Assembly (NCBI RefSeq): GCF_963678245.1
Contig: NZ_OY782770.1
Span: forward strand, 930,001 to 994,000
Source of the DNA: an uncultured Sunxiuqinia sp.
Lineage (GTDB): Bacteria; Bacteroidota; Bacteroidia; Bacteroidales; Prolixibacteraceae
Reading direction: 5' to 3'
DNA: 64,000 bases
Program-made: the position numbers and the translations under genes
The notes under the pieces: model-generated
Databases searched by the model: none
Seen by the model: the letters and a program-made list of their open reading frames with translations, nothing else
Told to the model about the DNA's origin: nothing
In this document: positions 26,296 to 36,504 of the stretch, one piece after another
How the letters are laid out: the number at the start of each line of letters is the position of its first letter
Numbering within the stretch: position 1 is the first letter of the stretch

Positions 26296-29200
26296 TTATA
26301 TACCAAGCTTTAAAGTAAACGTAAACTGCTTAGGAACCGGAGCTGCAACTCCTCCTGTATTAAAAAACTCAGGATCCTGTCCATTCAATTTATCATCAGA
26401 ATAAATCAAAAATAGGTTTGTTGCCTGAACTTTAAGAGATAAATTATTCACCCCAAGCGCCTTTGTTACTTGTTTATTAAAATCATAGGATAAAGAAATA
26501 TCCTTCATTCGAATAAAATCGCCACTTGCAATTCTTGCAGTAGAATAATTGTAGGCATTATACGCGGTTGCCAGATCAGATCTCCCAATATTGTCCTCTT
26601 GTCTTATTGTAGCAATAACAGGGACATCGGTAAAGGCTTCGTCACCCGGATTTACCCAACGATTTTTAAACTCGCGGGGTAAGGCGGTCATGTCAGAATA
26701 AGAACTATCGAATACAGGCTCGAGACGAACCACATTGCCAAACGAATAGGTCATGAAAACGTTGAGCCGAAACCCTTTATACGAGAATGTATTGTTTAAA
26801 CTACCAATATCTGTTGGGTCAGCCGAACCTGAATACTCTAAGAAATCAAGGTTTTCACGTTCCTGGAAATAAACATCGAACACTGTTGTTTCATTTTTGT
26901 CGTTTAAAAATGTTGGCAAACCTTCACTGTTCAAACCCTCAAATGGAATTGAAAAGATGGAACGTACGGGATAGCCTTCGCGAGCAAAACCAGTTCCCGT
27001 TACCAAATCAATTACCTGTGATCTTGTCTCCAAATCGGTCACTTCATTCTTTACTTTTGAATAGACGAAGGTGGTAACCCATGAGAAATTATTCGTTGTA
27101 ATATTGGTAGACGACAATGAAAATTCGTAACCATCAGATTTCATGGATGCCACGTTACCAAATTTAGAAACCTCTCCTCCTAAACCCTGCGTGTTAACAA
27201 TGCCAATCAGGTCAAAGTTGTTCCGTCGATACACGTCGAAGGTGGTATTAAGTCTGTTGTTAAGAAAACCGATTTCAGCTCCAAAGTTAAATTCATGTTT
27301 TTTCTCGTAGGTCAGTTCGCTATTTTCAAGGGATTTGATGTAAAGCGCACTTTCTTTTACTCCTGCAGTCGGGCGCCACGGAGTTTTACTTCGAATATCA
27401 ACTAACGAGTTTGTCACATTGTACGGGCCTCTATCGGCCGTTAAACTATAAGATGCTTTTAGCGTAAAATGTGAAATTGCAGACTCTAAGTCTTCAAAAA
27501 AGCCTTCTTCATGTGCGTTCCATGCTCCTGAAATATTCCAGGTAGGAAGCCAACGAGCACTTTGAGAACGACCTAATTTGTTAGACCCCTCGTAACGCAA
27601 TGTACCATTTAAAGTATACTTCGCTTTATACGAATAGGTCGCATTACCAAAAAAGGCAACATTCCGGTAGCGGGTATTCTCAAGACTATAATATAAATTA
27701 TTCTCCTCTATTCCCTTTTTAAATAACTCATAAGTGTAGAATGGTATTTCCCCCATGGAGTACTGCATTCCCCATCCGGTATTGCTTGTTTTCTTCCGGT
27801 CGGCTGAGTTAATCTCCATTCCCCCATAAAAGTTCACAATGTGGGCTTCGTTGAAAACATCTTTATACGACGCCGTTGTCCTTAAGTCATATCCGAGCAT
27901 GGAATAATTTGTCCGTGTATAAATACCCCCTTGAGGCAATACACTAACTGGTAAAGCATAAGGATCGTCAGGATCAGTATACAAAAATGGATTGTCATCT
28001 CGAATGGTTACATTGCCCATTGCCCGGTAGGCTTGAGCCTGGTTTGAGAACTCAGTGACATTATGCTCTTGCGAAGTCGCTTGATATTTCAATGCCCCCA
28101 AAGCACTTAACTCTAATTTAGAGAGTACTTTCCATTTCAGTTCCGATTGAAATTTAACATTAACCACATTCAAATCAATATTGTTTTCACTCAATTCCTC
28201 TTTGATATTGAATGGGGCATAATTACGTATGTAATAATTATCCGGATCTAAAGCTCTTGAAGAGTTCAATGCGAAAGAATAGGGGTTAATATCAAAATCA
28301 CGTTTAACCTTTCCGGTTACCACATCTACATCCTGAGCCAAAGTTCCGGGAGCTTTCTGCTTCCGGTATGAGGCACTGCTAATTGTATTTAACGACAGAT
28401 TATCACGAATCTTGTAATTCGTATTAAAATTCGCCGTATAACGATTCACTTTACTGTCAAGCGTCCAGCCCGGATCAACCAAAGCACTGATTGACGCGTA
28501 ATAGCTTGATTTTTCAGTACCCGAAGACATACTTACAGAATGATTCTGCATGATATTGGTATTGAATAGCTCATCAAACCAGTCAGTATTTCGGTATTCG
28601 GCCTGACGTAAAAATCCGGCCATTGCCTCAGACGTATTGGGGAGTACAAATTTACCAGATCCATCAATCTGATTCAGTTGACTATACATACGTCCATACA
28701 CGCCACTTTCACGGGCATTCGCAATGTCGGCATAATTCAACCATCCTCCTTCGCGCATTTCTTCATAAACCGACATTTGTTCCTGTGAGTTCATGATATT
28801 AAAATCGCGGTAAGATGGAGTTAGTCGGTACGTATACTCACCGGTATAACTAATTCTACTTACACCGGCTTTTCCTCTTTTAGTAGTAATTACAATCACA
28901 CCAGCCATGGCCCGTGCACCATAGATTGATGTTGCCGAACCGTCTTTTAAAATCTCAAAACTTGCAATGTCATCAGCATTTAAGCCTGCAATAGCCGAGC
29001 TAATCATTGTTATTGCATCTCCTGATGAAAGATCATCAGAGCTTATCTCAACCACATCTTCCATTATTACGCCATCAACAACCCAAAGCGGTTTCGAACT
29101 TCCATAAATTGAAGTTGCTCCTCTAACTCGAATTTTAGGAGCAGTACCAAAAGTACCTGAAACATTTTGTACTGATACCCCAGCTGCACGTCCTTCCAAA

Positions 29201-29955
29201 CCACGGCTAACATCTGCAATACCAGCAAGCTTAACATCTTCAGCGTCTAATCGCTGGCTTGCCCCTGTAAACAATCGTTTATCAGTTGTTACCATACCAG
29301 TAACAACAACTTCATTTAAACTCTCTGAAAACGACTCTAAGGTCACATCCAACTGAGACTTACCGTCGACTTTAACTTCCTTTGGTTTCATACCGATAAA
29401 CGAAAAAACAAGTATTTGATTTGCTTTGTCGGGAATTTTTAACTGGTAACGACCATCGAAGTCGGTTGCTGCTCCAATTGTTGTTCCTTTAATAATTACA
29501 GAAACACCGGGCATTGGAGCTCCGGCTTCGTCGGTAACAACACCACTAACCTCTCCAACTTTCTGAGGTTGAACATTCGGTGTGCTCAGCTGCTCTATGT
29601 CCGGATTCGATTTGATGACGACCACTTCATCCTTTATCTCATAGGAGAGTCTGGAACCAGACAGGCATTCATCCAATATGTTCTCTACAGTCTTAGGACT
29701 AGAGCTAAGCTTAACCTCCTCTAGCTTTTCAACTTCATCAACATTAAAAAGAAAGGTGTAATCGGTTTTCTTTTTAAGTTCGTTTAAAACATCGGCCAAA
29801 GAGCATTTATTCATTTTTAGCTCGATGAGTCTCTCACTTGACCTTGCTGAGACCTGCAAACAGGTAAAGCTTACGATCAAGACTAGAAGCGCAAGTTTTC
29901 TTATACGAAGGCATTTTGCCCATTGTAAAGAAAAGTCTTCACATTTTTTCTTCAT
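26296..29955 (-). CDS. SusC/RagA-type TonB-linked outer-membrane protein with STN domain
   Basis: A 1,219-residue channel. A signal peptide (to about residue 38) is followed by an STN (secretin/TonB N-terminal) domain with LADVLNELKKKTDYTFLFN (about 52-70), a carboxypeptidase-like beta domain with GVVTDEAGAPMPGVSVIIKG (about 137-156), a SusC-type plug containing the family signature ending GVIMEDV (about 300) and ILKDGSATSIYGARAMAGV (about 335-353), and a beta-barrel. The STN domain lets ligand binding signal to the FecR anti-sigma encoded next to it. Operon order susC, susD, metallopeptidase, DUF4302-like. Confidence 0.95.
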   Translation of the reverse strand: MKKKCEDFSLQWAKCLRIRKLALLVLIVSFTCLQVSARSSERLIELKMNKCSLADVLNELKKKTDYTFLFNVDEVEKLEEVKLSSSPKTVENILDECLSGSRLSYEIKDEVVVIKSNPDIEQLSTPNVQPQKVGEVSGVVTDEAGAPMPGVSVIIKGTTIGAATDFDGRYQLKIPDKANQILVFSFIGMKPKEVKVDGKSQLDVTLESFSESLNEVVVTGMVTTDKRLFTGASQRLDAEDVKLAGIADVSRGLEGRAAGVSVQNVSGTFGTAPKIRVRGATSIYGSSKPLWVVDGVIMEDVVEISSDDLSSGDAITMISSAIAGLNADDIASFEILKDGSATSIYGARAMAGVIVITTKRGKAGVSRISYTGEYTYRLTPSYRDFNIMNSQEQMSVYEEMREGGWLNYADIANARESGVYGRMYSQLNQIDGSGKFVLPNTSEAMAGFLRQAEYRNTDWFDELFNTNIMQNHSVSMSSGTEKSSYYASISALVDPGWTLDSKVNRYTANFNTNYKIRDNLSLNTISSASYRKQKAPGTLAQDVDVVTGKVKRDFDINPYSFALNSSRALDPDNYYIRNYAPFNIKEELSENNIDLNVVNVKFQSELKWKVLSKLELSALGALKYQATSQEHNVTEFSNQAQAYRAMGNVTIRDDNPFLYTDPDDPYALPVSVLPQGGIYTRTNYSMLGYDLRTTASYKDVFNEAHIVNFYGGMEINSADRKKTSNTGWGMQYSMGEIPFYTYELFKKGIEENNLYYSLENTRYRNVAFFGNATYSYKAKYTLNGTLRYEGSNKLGRSQSARWLPTWNISGAWNAHEEGFFEDLESAISHFTLKASYSLTADRGPYNVTNSLVDIRSKTPWRPTAGVKESALYIKSLENSELTYEKKHEFNFGAEIGFLNNRLNTTFDVYRRNNFDLIGIVNTQGLGGEVSKFGNVASMKSDGYEFSLSSTNITTNNFSWVTTFVYSKVKNEVTDLETRSQVIDLVTGTGFAREGYPVRSIFSIPFEGLNSEGLPTFLNDKNETTVFDVYFQERENLDFLEYSGSADPTDIGSLNNTFSYKGFRLNVFMTYSFGNVVRLEPVFDSSYSDMTALPREFKNRWVNPGDEAFTDVPVIATIRQEDNIGRSDLATAYNAYNYSTARIASGDFIRMKDISLSYDFNKQVTKALGVNNLSLKVQATNLFLIYSDDKLNGQDPEFFNTGGVAAPVPKQFTFTLKLGI

Positions 29956-30095
29956 ACTTTGAATGTGATTAAGTTAATACCTCATTTTGTGAAGATGCTA
30001 AAAGTACCAGAGATTAGAGAATTGAAACTTAATAGCGCTAATCTTTGCCTTCAAACATCTCGTATTGCTATTTAATTATGCTTTCTAATGATTGA

Positions 30096-31268
30096 TCATT
30101 TACTAACGACTACATCATGACCATCCATGCTAAATTTGACATTTTGCGTTGTTGCCAACATATCCAAAACGTCATTCAGATCGTCATATCGTTTAATGTC
30201 ACCCGTGAATTTAATTGTCTTATCAACATCGTCGGAGATCATTATGTTTACGTCATACAATCGTTCAAGCCTCTTCATCAAACTGTCCAAACTTTCATTC
30301 TCAAAAACCAATCGTCCACGCGTCCAGGCTGTAAACATAGCAGCATCTAACTCCTTCCTCTGCACAACTCCCGTTAAGGTGTTCACACATAACTGCTCGT
30401 TGGCCATCAGTAGCTCTTTCTTTTCCCAATGGTCATCATTTACAATAACTTTACCTTCAACAACTGTTGTCACCATTTCATGTTTTTCATCATAAGCATT
30501 TATATTGAATGCCGTGCCAATTACTTTTACTTCTGCTTCATCAACATCAATAATAAAGGGAACAGCCTTGTTGGGAGCAACCTCGAAAAATCCTTCTCCA
30601 TTAAGTGATATCTTTCTAATATTTCCTTCAAACTGGGTGGGAAACACTAGTTTAGAATTGGAATTCAACCAGACTTTGGTTCCATCCATAAGAGTAAACT
30701 TGTATTTCGCGCCCCTGGGAACAATGATTGTATCGGACACTGCTGATCGAAAAAACGAAATAAAGCCTTGTTTTTTATTTTGAACCAGATGGCTGATATT
30801 ATTTTCTAGGTTTGACGGATCAACGAAGGATTCTTTAGTGACGTCCAATGGATATATTTCGCCATCTCCGGTAACAAGCATGGCTTGTTTGTAATTAGCT
30901 ACACGATGCTCTGATGTATGATTAGAATTTTTATAAGTAGAAATCATGTACACACTTACCACAAATACTGCGAAAACAGCTGCGACAGATTGTGTATATT
31001 TTATAATCGTTCTCCGTCGGCTTCTTATCCTAATCCCAGCTTTTATATGTTGCCAGCCTTTATCCTTTTTGATGGTTTGTCGGATCTTCTCCTTACGCAA
31101 GTAATCTTCGCGAGGCGACTGAAGTAACCTTCTCAGCAAATCAGAATTTTCCTTTTTTTCAGCTTCCCACTCTGCCAAAAACCGCTCTTCCTCATCTGAT
31201 AGACTGCCCTTTATTTTCTTTGCAATTAGATCAGAAATATAGAATTCTAAATTCATTTTGTCATCCAT
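30096..31268 (-). CDS. FecR-family anti-sigma factor
   Basis: About 390 residues from the ATG at 31266-31268 (MDDKMNLEFY); an upstream in-frame start at 31334 would add 22 residues lacking family features. The cytoplasmic N-terminus (DLIAKKIKGSLSDEEERFLAEW) binds the sigma factor, one membrane segment follows (about residues 91-110, AVFAVFVVSVYMIS), then a FecR beta domain (VPRGAKYKFTLMDGTKVWLN; LNGEGFFEVAPNK; VIGTAFNINAY) and a C-terminal STN-interacting domain (SLDSLMKRLERLYDVNIMI). It transmits the SusC signal to the sigma factor encoded 105 bases upstream. Confidence 0.93.
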   Translation of the reverse strand: MDDKMNLEFYISDLIAKKIKGSLSDEEERFLAEWEAEKKENSDLLRRLLQSPREDYLRKEKIRQTIKKDKGWQHIKAGIRIRSRRRTIIKYTQSVAAVFAVFVVSVYMISTYKNSNHTSEHRVANYKQAMLVTGDGEIYPLDVTKESFVDPSNLENNISHLVQNKKQGFISFFRSAVSDTIIVPRGAKYKFTLMDGTKVWLNSNSKLVFPTQFEGNIRKISLNGEGFFEVAPNKAVPFIIDVDEAEVKVIGTAFNINAYDEKHEMVTTVVEGKVIVNDDHWEKKELLMANEQLCVNTLTGVVQRKELDAAMFTAWTRGRLVFENESLDSLMKRLERLYDVNIMISDDVDKTIKFTGDIKRYDDLNDVLDMLATTQNVKFSMDGHDVVVSK

Positions 31269-31373
31269 TCTCAAATTATCATGTATATAAGTCAAAAACA
31301 GGCAACCTTCAAAAGTGGGTGACAAAGAATTCAATTATTTTTTATTTGTCTTGCAGACAAACTCCTAATCCAC

Positions 31374-31931
31374 TCATAAACAAAGTAAAATGAGATTTAT
31401 TTTTTTCAATTTCTCTCGTAGAATCTTTTTGGCTCTCATCTTCTGAGTTTTTACTGTATTGACTGAAATATTCAAGTCTTCCGCTATTTCATTGTTCTTA
31501 ATACCATTCAAACTCATTAAATAAATCTCCCGAGCTGATTCTGGAAGTTGCTGTACCGCTTCATTAATAATACGGTGTACTTCTTCTTCGATAACATGTT
31601 GCGAGAAATACTCCTCACTATAGACAAAAGGTGCTACTTCCTGACTAAATTTTTGACGCACCCGAAGATGATCCAAGTAATTGACGCAGGAGTTTCGGAC
31701 AGCTTTATATAAAAATGCTTGTATCGCATACTCATTGTCAAAATTATTTTTTCTCAACCAAAATTTGATAAATGCTTCCTGTACAATATCCTCAACTACC
31801 GTTTGATCATGAATAAATTTTTGACCAAATAACACGAATGAGTCATAGTATTCTCCGTAAAGGGCTTCAAATTCCTCATCACTCACAACCTTTGGTCGGT
31901 CATTGAATTTCTTAGAAGACAGCCTATTCAT
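31374..31931 (-). CDS. ECF-subfamily RNA polymerase sigma factor (FecI-like)
   Basis: A 185-residue sigma-70 family protein with regions 2 and 4 only. Region 2 includes VVEDIVQEAFIKFW (about residues 44-57) and AIQAFLYKAVRNSCVNYLDHLR (split at the conserved RNxxxDxLR-like helix, about 68-88). Region 4 includes LPESAREIYLMSLNGIKNNE and ISVNTVKTQKMRAKKIL (about 135-172). It pairs with the FecR gene downstream and should direct transcription of the SusC/D operon when released. Its own promoter lies in the 518-base gap upstream. Confidence 0.94.
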   Translation of the reverse strand: MNRLSSKKFNDRPKVVSDEEFEALYGEYYDSFVLFGQKFIHDQTVVEDIVQEAFIKFWLRKNNFDNEYAIQAFLYKAVRNSCVNYLDHLRVRQKFSQEVAPFVYSEEYFSQHVIEEEVHRIINEAVQQLPESAREIYLMSLNGIKNNEIAEDLNISVNTVKTQKMRAKKILREKLKKINLILLCL

Positions 31932-32449
31932 TCAGCTTATCATTTATAAGTATTACACTTATGGTATTCTCTAATGTGTACAAAAACAGACACCTCTAGC
32001 GATTATTTATCGTAACAATCCACAATAGAAGTTGGAAAAACAACAGTTCTTTCTGTATGACTAACGGCTGATAGAACTAGTTGGTTTTCGCCCCCACTCA
32101 ACCCAACTACAAAAAGACATCAGAATCTGACTATTTAGCAATCTCTTCCAGTTCAGAACACGAACTCAATAATTGAACAGACTTTCTATCCCTGCCAGCT
32201 GACAACATGTTAAACTCCCAAAGTTAATATAATATAAATACTTTCTCAGCAAACGAGTGAAAAAGTACAATAACAAAAACTGTGATGTTACAGGTTGTTA
32301 CCCCTATTAGAAAACAAGAAAGCCGTGTTGCTGACCAACCTCCTATTACGATCCAAGAACAGAAGTAAAAGCACAAATGATCGAAACAGCCACCAAGATC
32401 AAAATTTAATACAGTCTTCTGGCAAAACTTTACAGGCAACAAACGGCAC
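31932..32449. other. Intergenic region, 518 bases
   Basis: No convincing gene. A 72-codon frame at 32224-32442 on minus is rich in Cys and Phe, has no recognisable family and no ribosome-binding context, and is probably chance. The region must contain the promoter of the ECF sigma gene; a small inverted repeat ATAAGT-N5-ACTTAT lies close to its start (about 31945-31962). No terminator was found for the DUF4249 gene. Confidence 0.4.
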
Positions 32450-33559
32450 TTAGAATGAATGCAGTGAAGAGAAATTGTCTTTTAGAATCATTTGATAAGT
32501 AATCAGGTGGATCATCTGTTTTTGGTATCCCGCAAAAATCCCAGTCCCATTTTGAATGTTGGAATAAACAATAACGGGCGCTGCATTCAAGTTGCCCCGG
32601 TTTGAAAGCTGTAGCAAATAATCTTTCTGAAACTGATAATACTCTTTACTTAGATCCAGGCACTCCAACCAATATTCTCCCTTATAAAAATTATTCGTGT
32701 AGATTTTCACAGGCACTTCCTTCGAGAATTTCCCTAACAGGGTGTATGTTTCGTAAGTAGTTTGATAAAACAAACCAATATTTGAAATGCAATCAATTAA
32801 ACTGTAACCACCAGCTTGTCGCTGAGTTGTTTTCCCTAAAAAGGCTGCTTGACCAATTTTGTCACAATTAGTCGATTGCTCTCCTTTTGTGAGGTAATTT
32901 CCCAGTTTAGAGCAAATATCACCATAAAAGGTTTGCCCTGACAATGGAGCCAGTTTATCAATAGCCGTTTGGTCAACACCCAACTGTCTCATCCGTAGAA
33001 ATGAATTCTCATCAAAATGGTAGGTATTGTATCCTTTCACAGTATCGAATACCATAGCTCGAATCCTAAAACACTGTTCCTGTTGAGATGGTGGGACAAC
33101 AGTAAAACTAGTGGGATACATTTCAGTCCAAATATTGTTTTGCAGAACAACATCTTCGGGAAGTTTTCCTGACTCAATTCCATTTAGTTGTGATTTGGAG
33201 GGGATGCTGCTGGTTGCAGTTATCGTATCATGCCCTGCCAAATACACGGTCAAATTATAAACAACTTCGGGTTTGGGCTTTTCGTGAGCTAAATACATGC
33301 CATTTCCCATGTTTATCAGGAGTATCTTTGTGCCGTCTTCCCCTCTAATTTGCACCTGAGCGTCATCAATTCCTGTTTGGCTATCTGTTTCGTTAATTGA
33401 AAATGTACTATAAACATTTACCTTCCAAATAGAATCGGGGTTGAAGAAACAAGTTATGGCAATTTTATTTTCATTAGACTGAAAATTCAGGTCGATATCC
33501 TGAACACAGGCTGACAAAGCAACAATGAATAACACAAAAAATGAGAATCTTTTTTTCAT
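32450..33559 (-). CDS. DUF4249 surface lipoprotein
   Basis: A 369-residue lipoprotein (lipobox VALSAC, Cys about residue 18) followed by VQDIDLNFQSNENKIAI and an Ig-like beta domain containing VNVYSTFSINETD and VQIRGEDGTKI, the pattern of DUF4249. These proteins accompany a TonB-dependent receptor, here encoded one base upstream (stop and start are separated by a single base), and probably act as its external partner, like SusD for SusC. Substrate unknown. Residue content has several Cys, which may form disulfides. Confidence 0.85.
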   Translation of the reverse strand: MKKRFSFFVLFIVALSACVQDIDLNFQSNENKIAITCFFNPDSIWKVNVYSTFSINETDSQTGIDDAQVQIRGEDGTKILLINMGNGMYLAHEKPKPEVVYNLTVYLAGHDTITATSSIPSKSQLNGIESGKLPEDVVLQNNIWTEMYPTSFTVVPPSQQEQCFRIRAMVFDTVKGYNTYHFDENSFLRMRQLGVDQTAIDKLAPLSGQTFYGDICSKLGNYLTKGEQSTNCDKIGQAAFLGKTTQRQAGGYSLIDCISNIGLFYQTTYETYTLLGKFSKEVPVKIYTNNFYKGEYWLECLDLSKEYYQFQKDYLLQLSNRGNLNAAPVIVYSNIQNGTGIFAGYQKQMIHLITYQMILKDNFSSLHSF

Positions 33560-33560
33560 A

Positions 33561-36017
33561 TTAAAAGCTTTTGAATTTGAACCGGTAACTTATGGAGGGC
33601 ATAAAACGGAATATGGAAAAATTTTTAAACTTTAATTTTCCTTCTTCTTTTTTGGTATAAATTACAAACGGATTATTTCTACCGTAGGCATTATAAATGG
33701 AAAAATTCCAGATTCTCTCTCCTCTTTTTTTCTGCTTAATTAAATTGATCCCCAAATCCAGCCGATGATAATCAGGAAGTCTTGCCTGATTAATTCCACT
33801 GTAGTAGGTAATCGATTGCGGCGAATAAACTTGATTGCTGGAAAAACCGAACTCTTCCAAAGCTCCGGAAACAGGAGAGCGTTCATAAATCTCCTGCCCT
33901 TTGTATAATGTTGAGGAGATCGTCACAGGAACACCGGTGCTATAAGTCCAAGTCAATGATAACTCAATGTTTTTGTTCAATTTATGCACTGCTACAACAT
34001 TGATTCTGTTCCTGCTATCATACCGAAAAGGAAACGTGTGTCCGCTATTCAACTCGGAAAATCTGCGGGTTGCCCACGAGAGCGTGTACCCAATCCACCC
34101 CGTGGTTTTACCTTCGTTTTTTCGTAATAGCCATTCCGCGCCATGACTTTCGCCATCTCCAGTAATTACTTTGCTTGTCCAATCATTATCCAAGGTAAAA
34201 AACGACTCCCCGTTTTTATAATTTATGACCCCCTCCATTTTCTTATAGTACAAGGCCGCTGACAGTAAAACCGATGATCCTAAATTATAGTGAGCTCCTA
34301 TATCGAAGGTCAAAGCAGAAGCTGGCCTGATTTCCCTTAACGATGGCACCCAAATATCAACCGGAAATGAAGTCCCGTTATTCACCAAAAGATGAATGGG
34401 TTGAGCCATCCATGAAACTGATGCTTTTACAGATGATTTAGTGTTAATTCTGAAATCACATGAAAAGCGGGGCTGAAACGAGTAGTAGGGATTGTTCTTT
34501 CTTGAAAATAATAAGACATTCATGCCAGCATTCAAATGGAGCCACCCGGTTGGATTAATGTGATTTTCGAAATACCCATCTAACTCAACAACATTGTCAT
34601 CCGACTTTTCCGTTTCATATTGAAAATTATCATCCGGATCTGACACTGATCGATACTGCATAATTAAGTTACCGGGTACAAAATGATGGGTAACCACTTT
34701 CCCTCCAAACTTCGTGTTCCAAGCAGAAGACATGGCATAATCAAAGTCGATCTTTAGTCCTAAATCACGAATACTCGAGGCATTCAAATAGTTGATTGAT
34801 TCGATTAGCGTATCGCTTAACTGTTCTTCAACTGAATTATTTTTAAACGCGGTATTATAATGGTAGCGAGAGAAAACAATCGTGGTATTTGCGAATAACT
34901 TCGAGCTAAATATTTTGTTCCATCTCGCAGTGGCAGTGATGTTTCCCCATTGGTTTTCCATCTTAGTCTTTGTTTCAGTATTGCCGTCTAATTCAGAGAC
35001 ATCCAACATTTGGCTGGTACTTGTCTCATGTTCGTTGATATGAAGTCGGTCCCTGCCCGTGTACAAGCTTAAATACAAACGGTTATTTTTATTAAGTATG
35101 AAATTAGATTTTACATTCAGATCATAAAAACCATATCCTAAATTCGTTTTCAGAGATCCACCTCCTACTTTTTTCTGTTTAAAAGACGTGAGAGGTGTGT
35201 AAAACAAATCGGCATAAGTTCTTCTTGCAGCAACTAAAAACGAAGATTTCCCTTTTTTTATAGGGCTTTCATAAACCACTTTGGATGAAATCGTCCCCAC
35301 AGAAATGTCCAGGTTCTTTTTGTATAAATTACCTTCTTTCAAGCGTACATCGATGACCGAAGACAGTCGCCCCTCGTAACGAGCAGGAAAGCCACCTTTA
35401 TAAACATCAACACTTTTTACAGCTTCGGGCGTGAAAACAGAAAAGAAACCGAACAAGTGATTGATATTGTAAACAGGAACTCCATCAAGCAGGATTAGGT
35501 TTTGACTGGCATCTCCTCCTCGAACGTATAAACCAGAACTCCCTTCCTTGCCCATCTGAATCCCGGGCAAAAGTTGTAAACTTTTAATGATATCCCGTTC
35601 GCCCAATAGTCCCGGAATCTTTTCTAACTGACTGCCGATAAGCGCAATTCGATCTGGAGAACCCTGACTATTGACATTCTCCGATCTGCCCTTGACAACA
35701 ATTGAATGCAATTCGTTATCGGTTTTGAGAGCTATCGTAAGTCGCAAGTCGGACTCAGCTTTTTTGCGAACAATCTTCTTTTCGTAGCCAACATATGAGA
35801 TTTCCAGTACCACGGAATCATTTGCACTGACAGGAATACTAAAAAAACCATAGTCATTGCTAATTACACCTATACCTGTGTGCAGGTTGTAAACATGTGC
35901 ATGAATTAATGTTTCTCCAGTCTCTATGTCTACGACAGTACCACCAACCTGAACATTTTGTCCATGCGAGTAAATACATACCATCACTAAGGCTAAAACA
36001 CTCAATACTTCCCTCAT
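33561..36017 (-). CDS. TonB-dependent receptor with carboxypeptidase-like domain
   Basis: An 818-residue outer-membrane receptor. Signal peptide to about residue 19 (YSHGQ), then a carboxypeptidase-regulatory-like domain (VGGTVVDIETGETLIHAHVY; GFFSIPVSANDSV), then a plug domain with GRSENVNSQGSPDRIAL, QLLPGIQMGKEGSSGLYVRG (about 149-168) and LILLDGVPVYNINHLFGF, and a barrel. The YVRGGDASQN...LDGVPVYN pattern is the type that pairs with DUF4249 proteins, as here. No STN domain, so no FecR signalling is expected. Ligand unknown. Confidence 0.9.
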   Translation of the reverse strand: MREVLSVLALVMVCIYSHGQNVQVGGTVVDIETGETLIHAHVYNLHTGIGVISNDYGFFSIPVSANDSVVLEISYVGYEKKIVRKKAESDLRLTIALKTDNELHSIVVKGRSENVNSQGSPDRIALIGSQLEKIPGLLGERDIIKSLQLLPGIQMGKEGSSGLYVRGGDASQNLILLDGVPVYNINHLFGFFSVFTPEAVKSVDVYKGGFPARYEGRLSSVIDVRLKEGNLYKKNLDISVGTISSKVVYESPIKKGKSSFLVAARRTYADLFYTPLTSFKQKKVGGGSLKTNLGYGFYDLNVKSNFILNKNNRLYLSLYTGRDRLHINEHETSTSQMLDVSELDGNTETKTKMENQWGNITATARWNKIFSSKLFANTTIVFSRYHYNTAFKNNSVEEQLSDTLIESINYLNASSIRDLGLKIDFDYAMSSAWNTKFGGKVVTHHFVPGNLIMQYRSVSDPDDNFQYETEKSDDNVVELDGYFENHINPTGWLHLNAGMNVLLFSRKNNPYYSFQPRFSCDFRINTKSSVKASVSWMAQPIHLLVNNGTSFPVDIWVPSLREIRPASALTFDIGAHYNLGSSVLLSAALYYKKMEGVINYKNGESFFTLDNDWTSKVITGDGESHGAEWLLRKNEGKTTGWIGYTLSWATRRFSELNSGHTFPFRYDSRNRINVVAVHKLNKNIELSLTWTYSTGVPVTISSTLYKGQEIYERSPVSGALEEFGFSSNQVYSPQSITYYSGINQARLPDYHRLDLGINLIKQKKRGERIWNFSIYNAYGRNNPFVIYTKKEEGKLKFKNFSIFRFMPSISYRFKFKSF

Positions 36018-36073
36018 CTAGTGTCGTTAAGATTAGTACGCATAAGTTTTTTTATAACGTATCTACTGTGATG

Positions 36074-36121
36074 AAAAAAACAATACTGGTTATCGTTTTA
36101 TTGTACATAACCAGCATTGTT
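36074..36121 (-). terminator. Hairpin terminator 3' of the interrupted lipoprotein gene
   Basis: 15-bp stem with one mismatch: 36079-36093 pairs with 36107-36121. On the minus strand it is followed by a T-run, so it ends the gene whose 3' part is at 36126-36488. It survives although the gene is broken. Confidence 0.75.
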
Positions 36122-36125
36122 TTGT

Positions 36126-36488
36126 CTAATTGATTGAAATTGTCACTTTATTTGATTCGTCGATCCCACTAGACCAAAAGGTTGCATGAAATTTACGAAT
36201 ATTAAAACTTGAATATATGGGATGAGTTTCATAATACACGTTATCAACATAATGAACCCTTACTGTCTTTCTAGTTTCCCCTATGTGAGTATTTGAAAAC
36301 GACCCGCTATAGCCGTCTGACTCCAAAGAACCATTTACACCCCCCACCCAATCAATTGACTGTTCAATAATATCATAAGTAGCCTCATTATTTCTCCACT
36401 TCTTAGGTATCCCACGATATTTCTCTTGATTGAGAACTAATGTAAGAGAGTAACCCGTTTTATAATTCCTAAGTTTACATTTTCTTAT
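36126..36488 (-). pseudogene. 3' fragment of lipoprotein gene interrupted by IS110 element
   Basis: An open frame of 120 codons ending in VTISIN, with no start of its own (a GTG at 36345-36347 exists but lies mid-domain). It is Asn/Tyr/Ser rich and beta-like, with EQSIDWVGGVNGS and HYVDNVYYETHPIYSSF. The frame stays open up to 36488 and stops at TAA only inside the IS. If the IS is removed at the shared CTTT, this frame joins exactly in phase to the lipoprotein N-terminal fragment at 37730-38443, giving a 358-residue protein. The family may be DUF4848-like (weak recall only). Confidence 0.82.
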
Positions 36489-36504
36489 CTTTTATCAATA
36501 AACA

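Noticed and set aside
32224-32442. 72-codon minus-strand frame
   Set aside because: Cys/Phe-rich, no family, no start context; likely chance in an intergenic region.
36126-36347. Independent 73-residue gene starting at GTG 36345-36347
   Set aside because: The frame remains open upstream to the IS border and rejoins the 5' fragment, so it is the tail of a broken gene.
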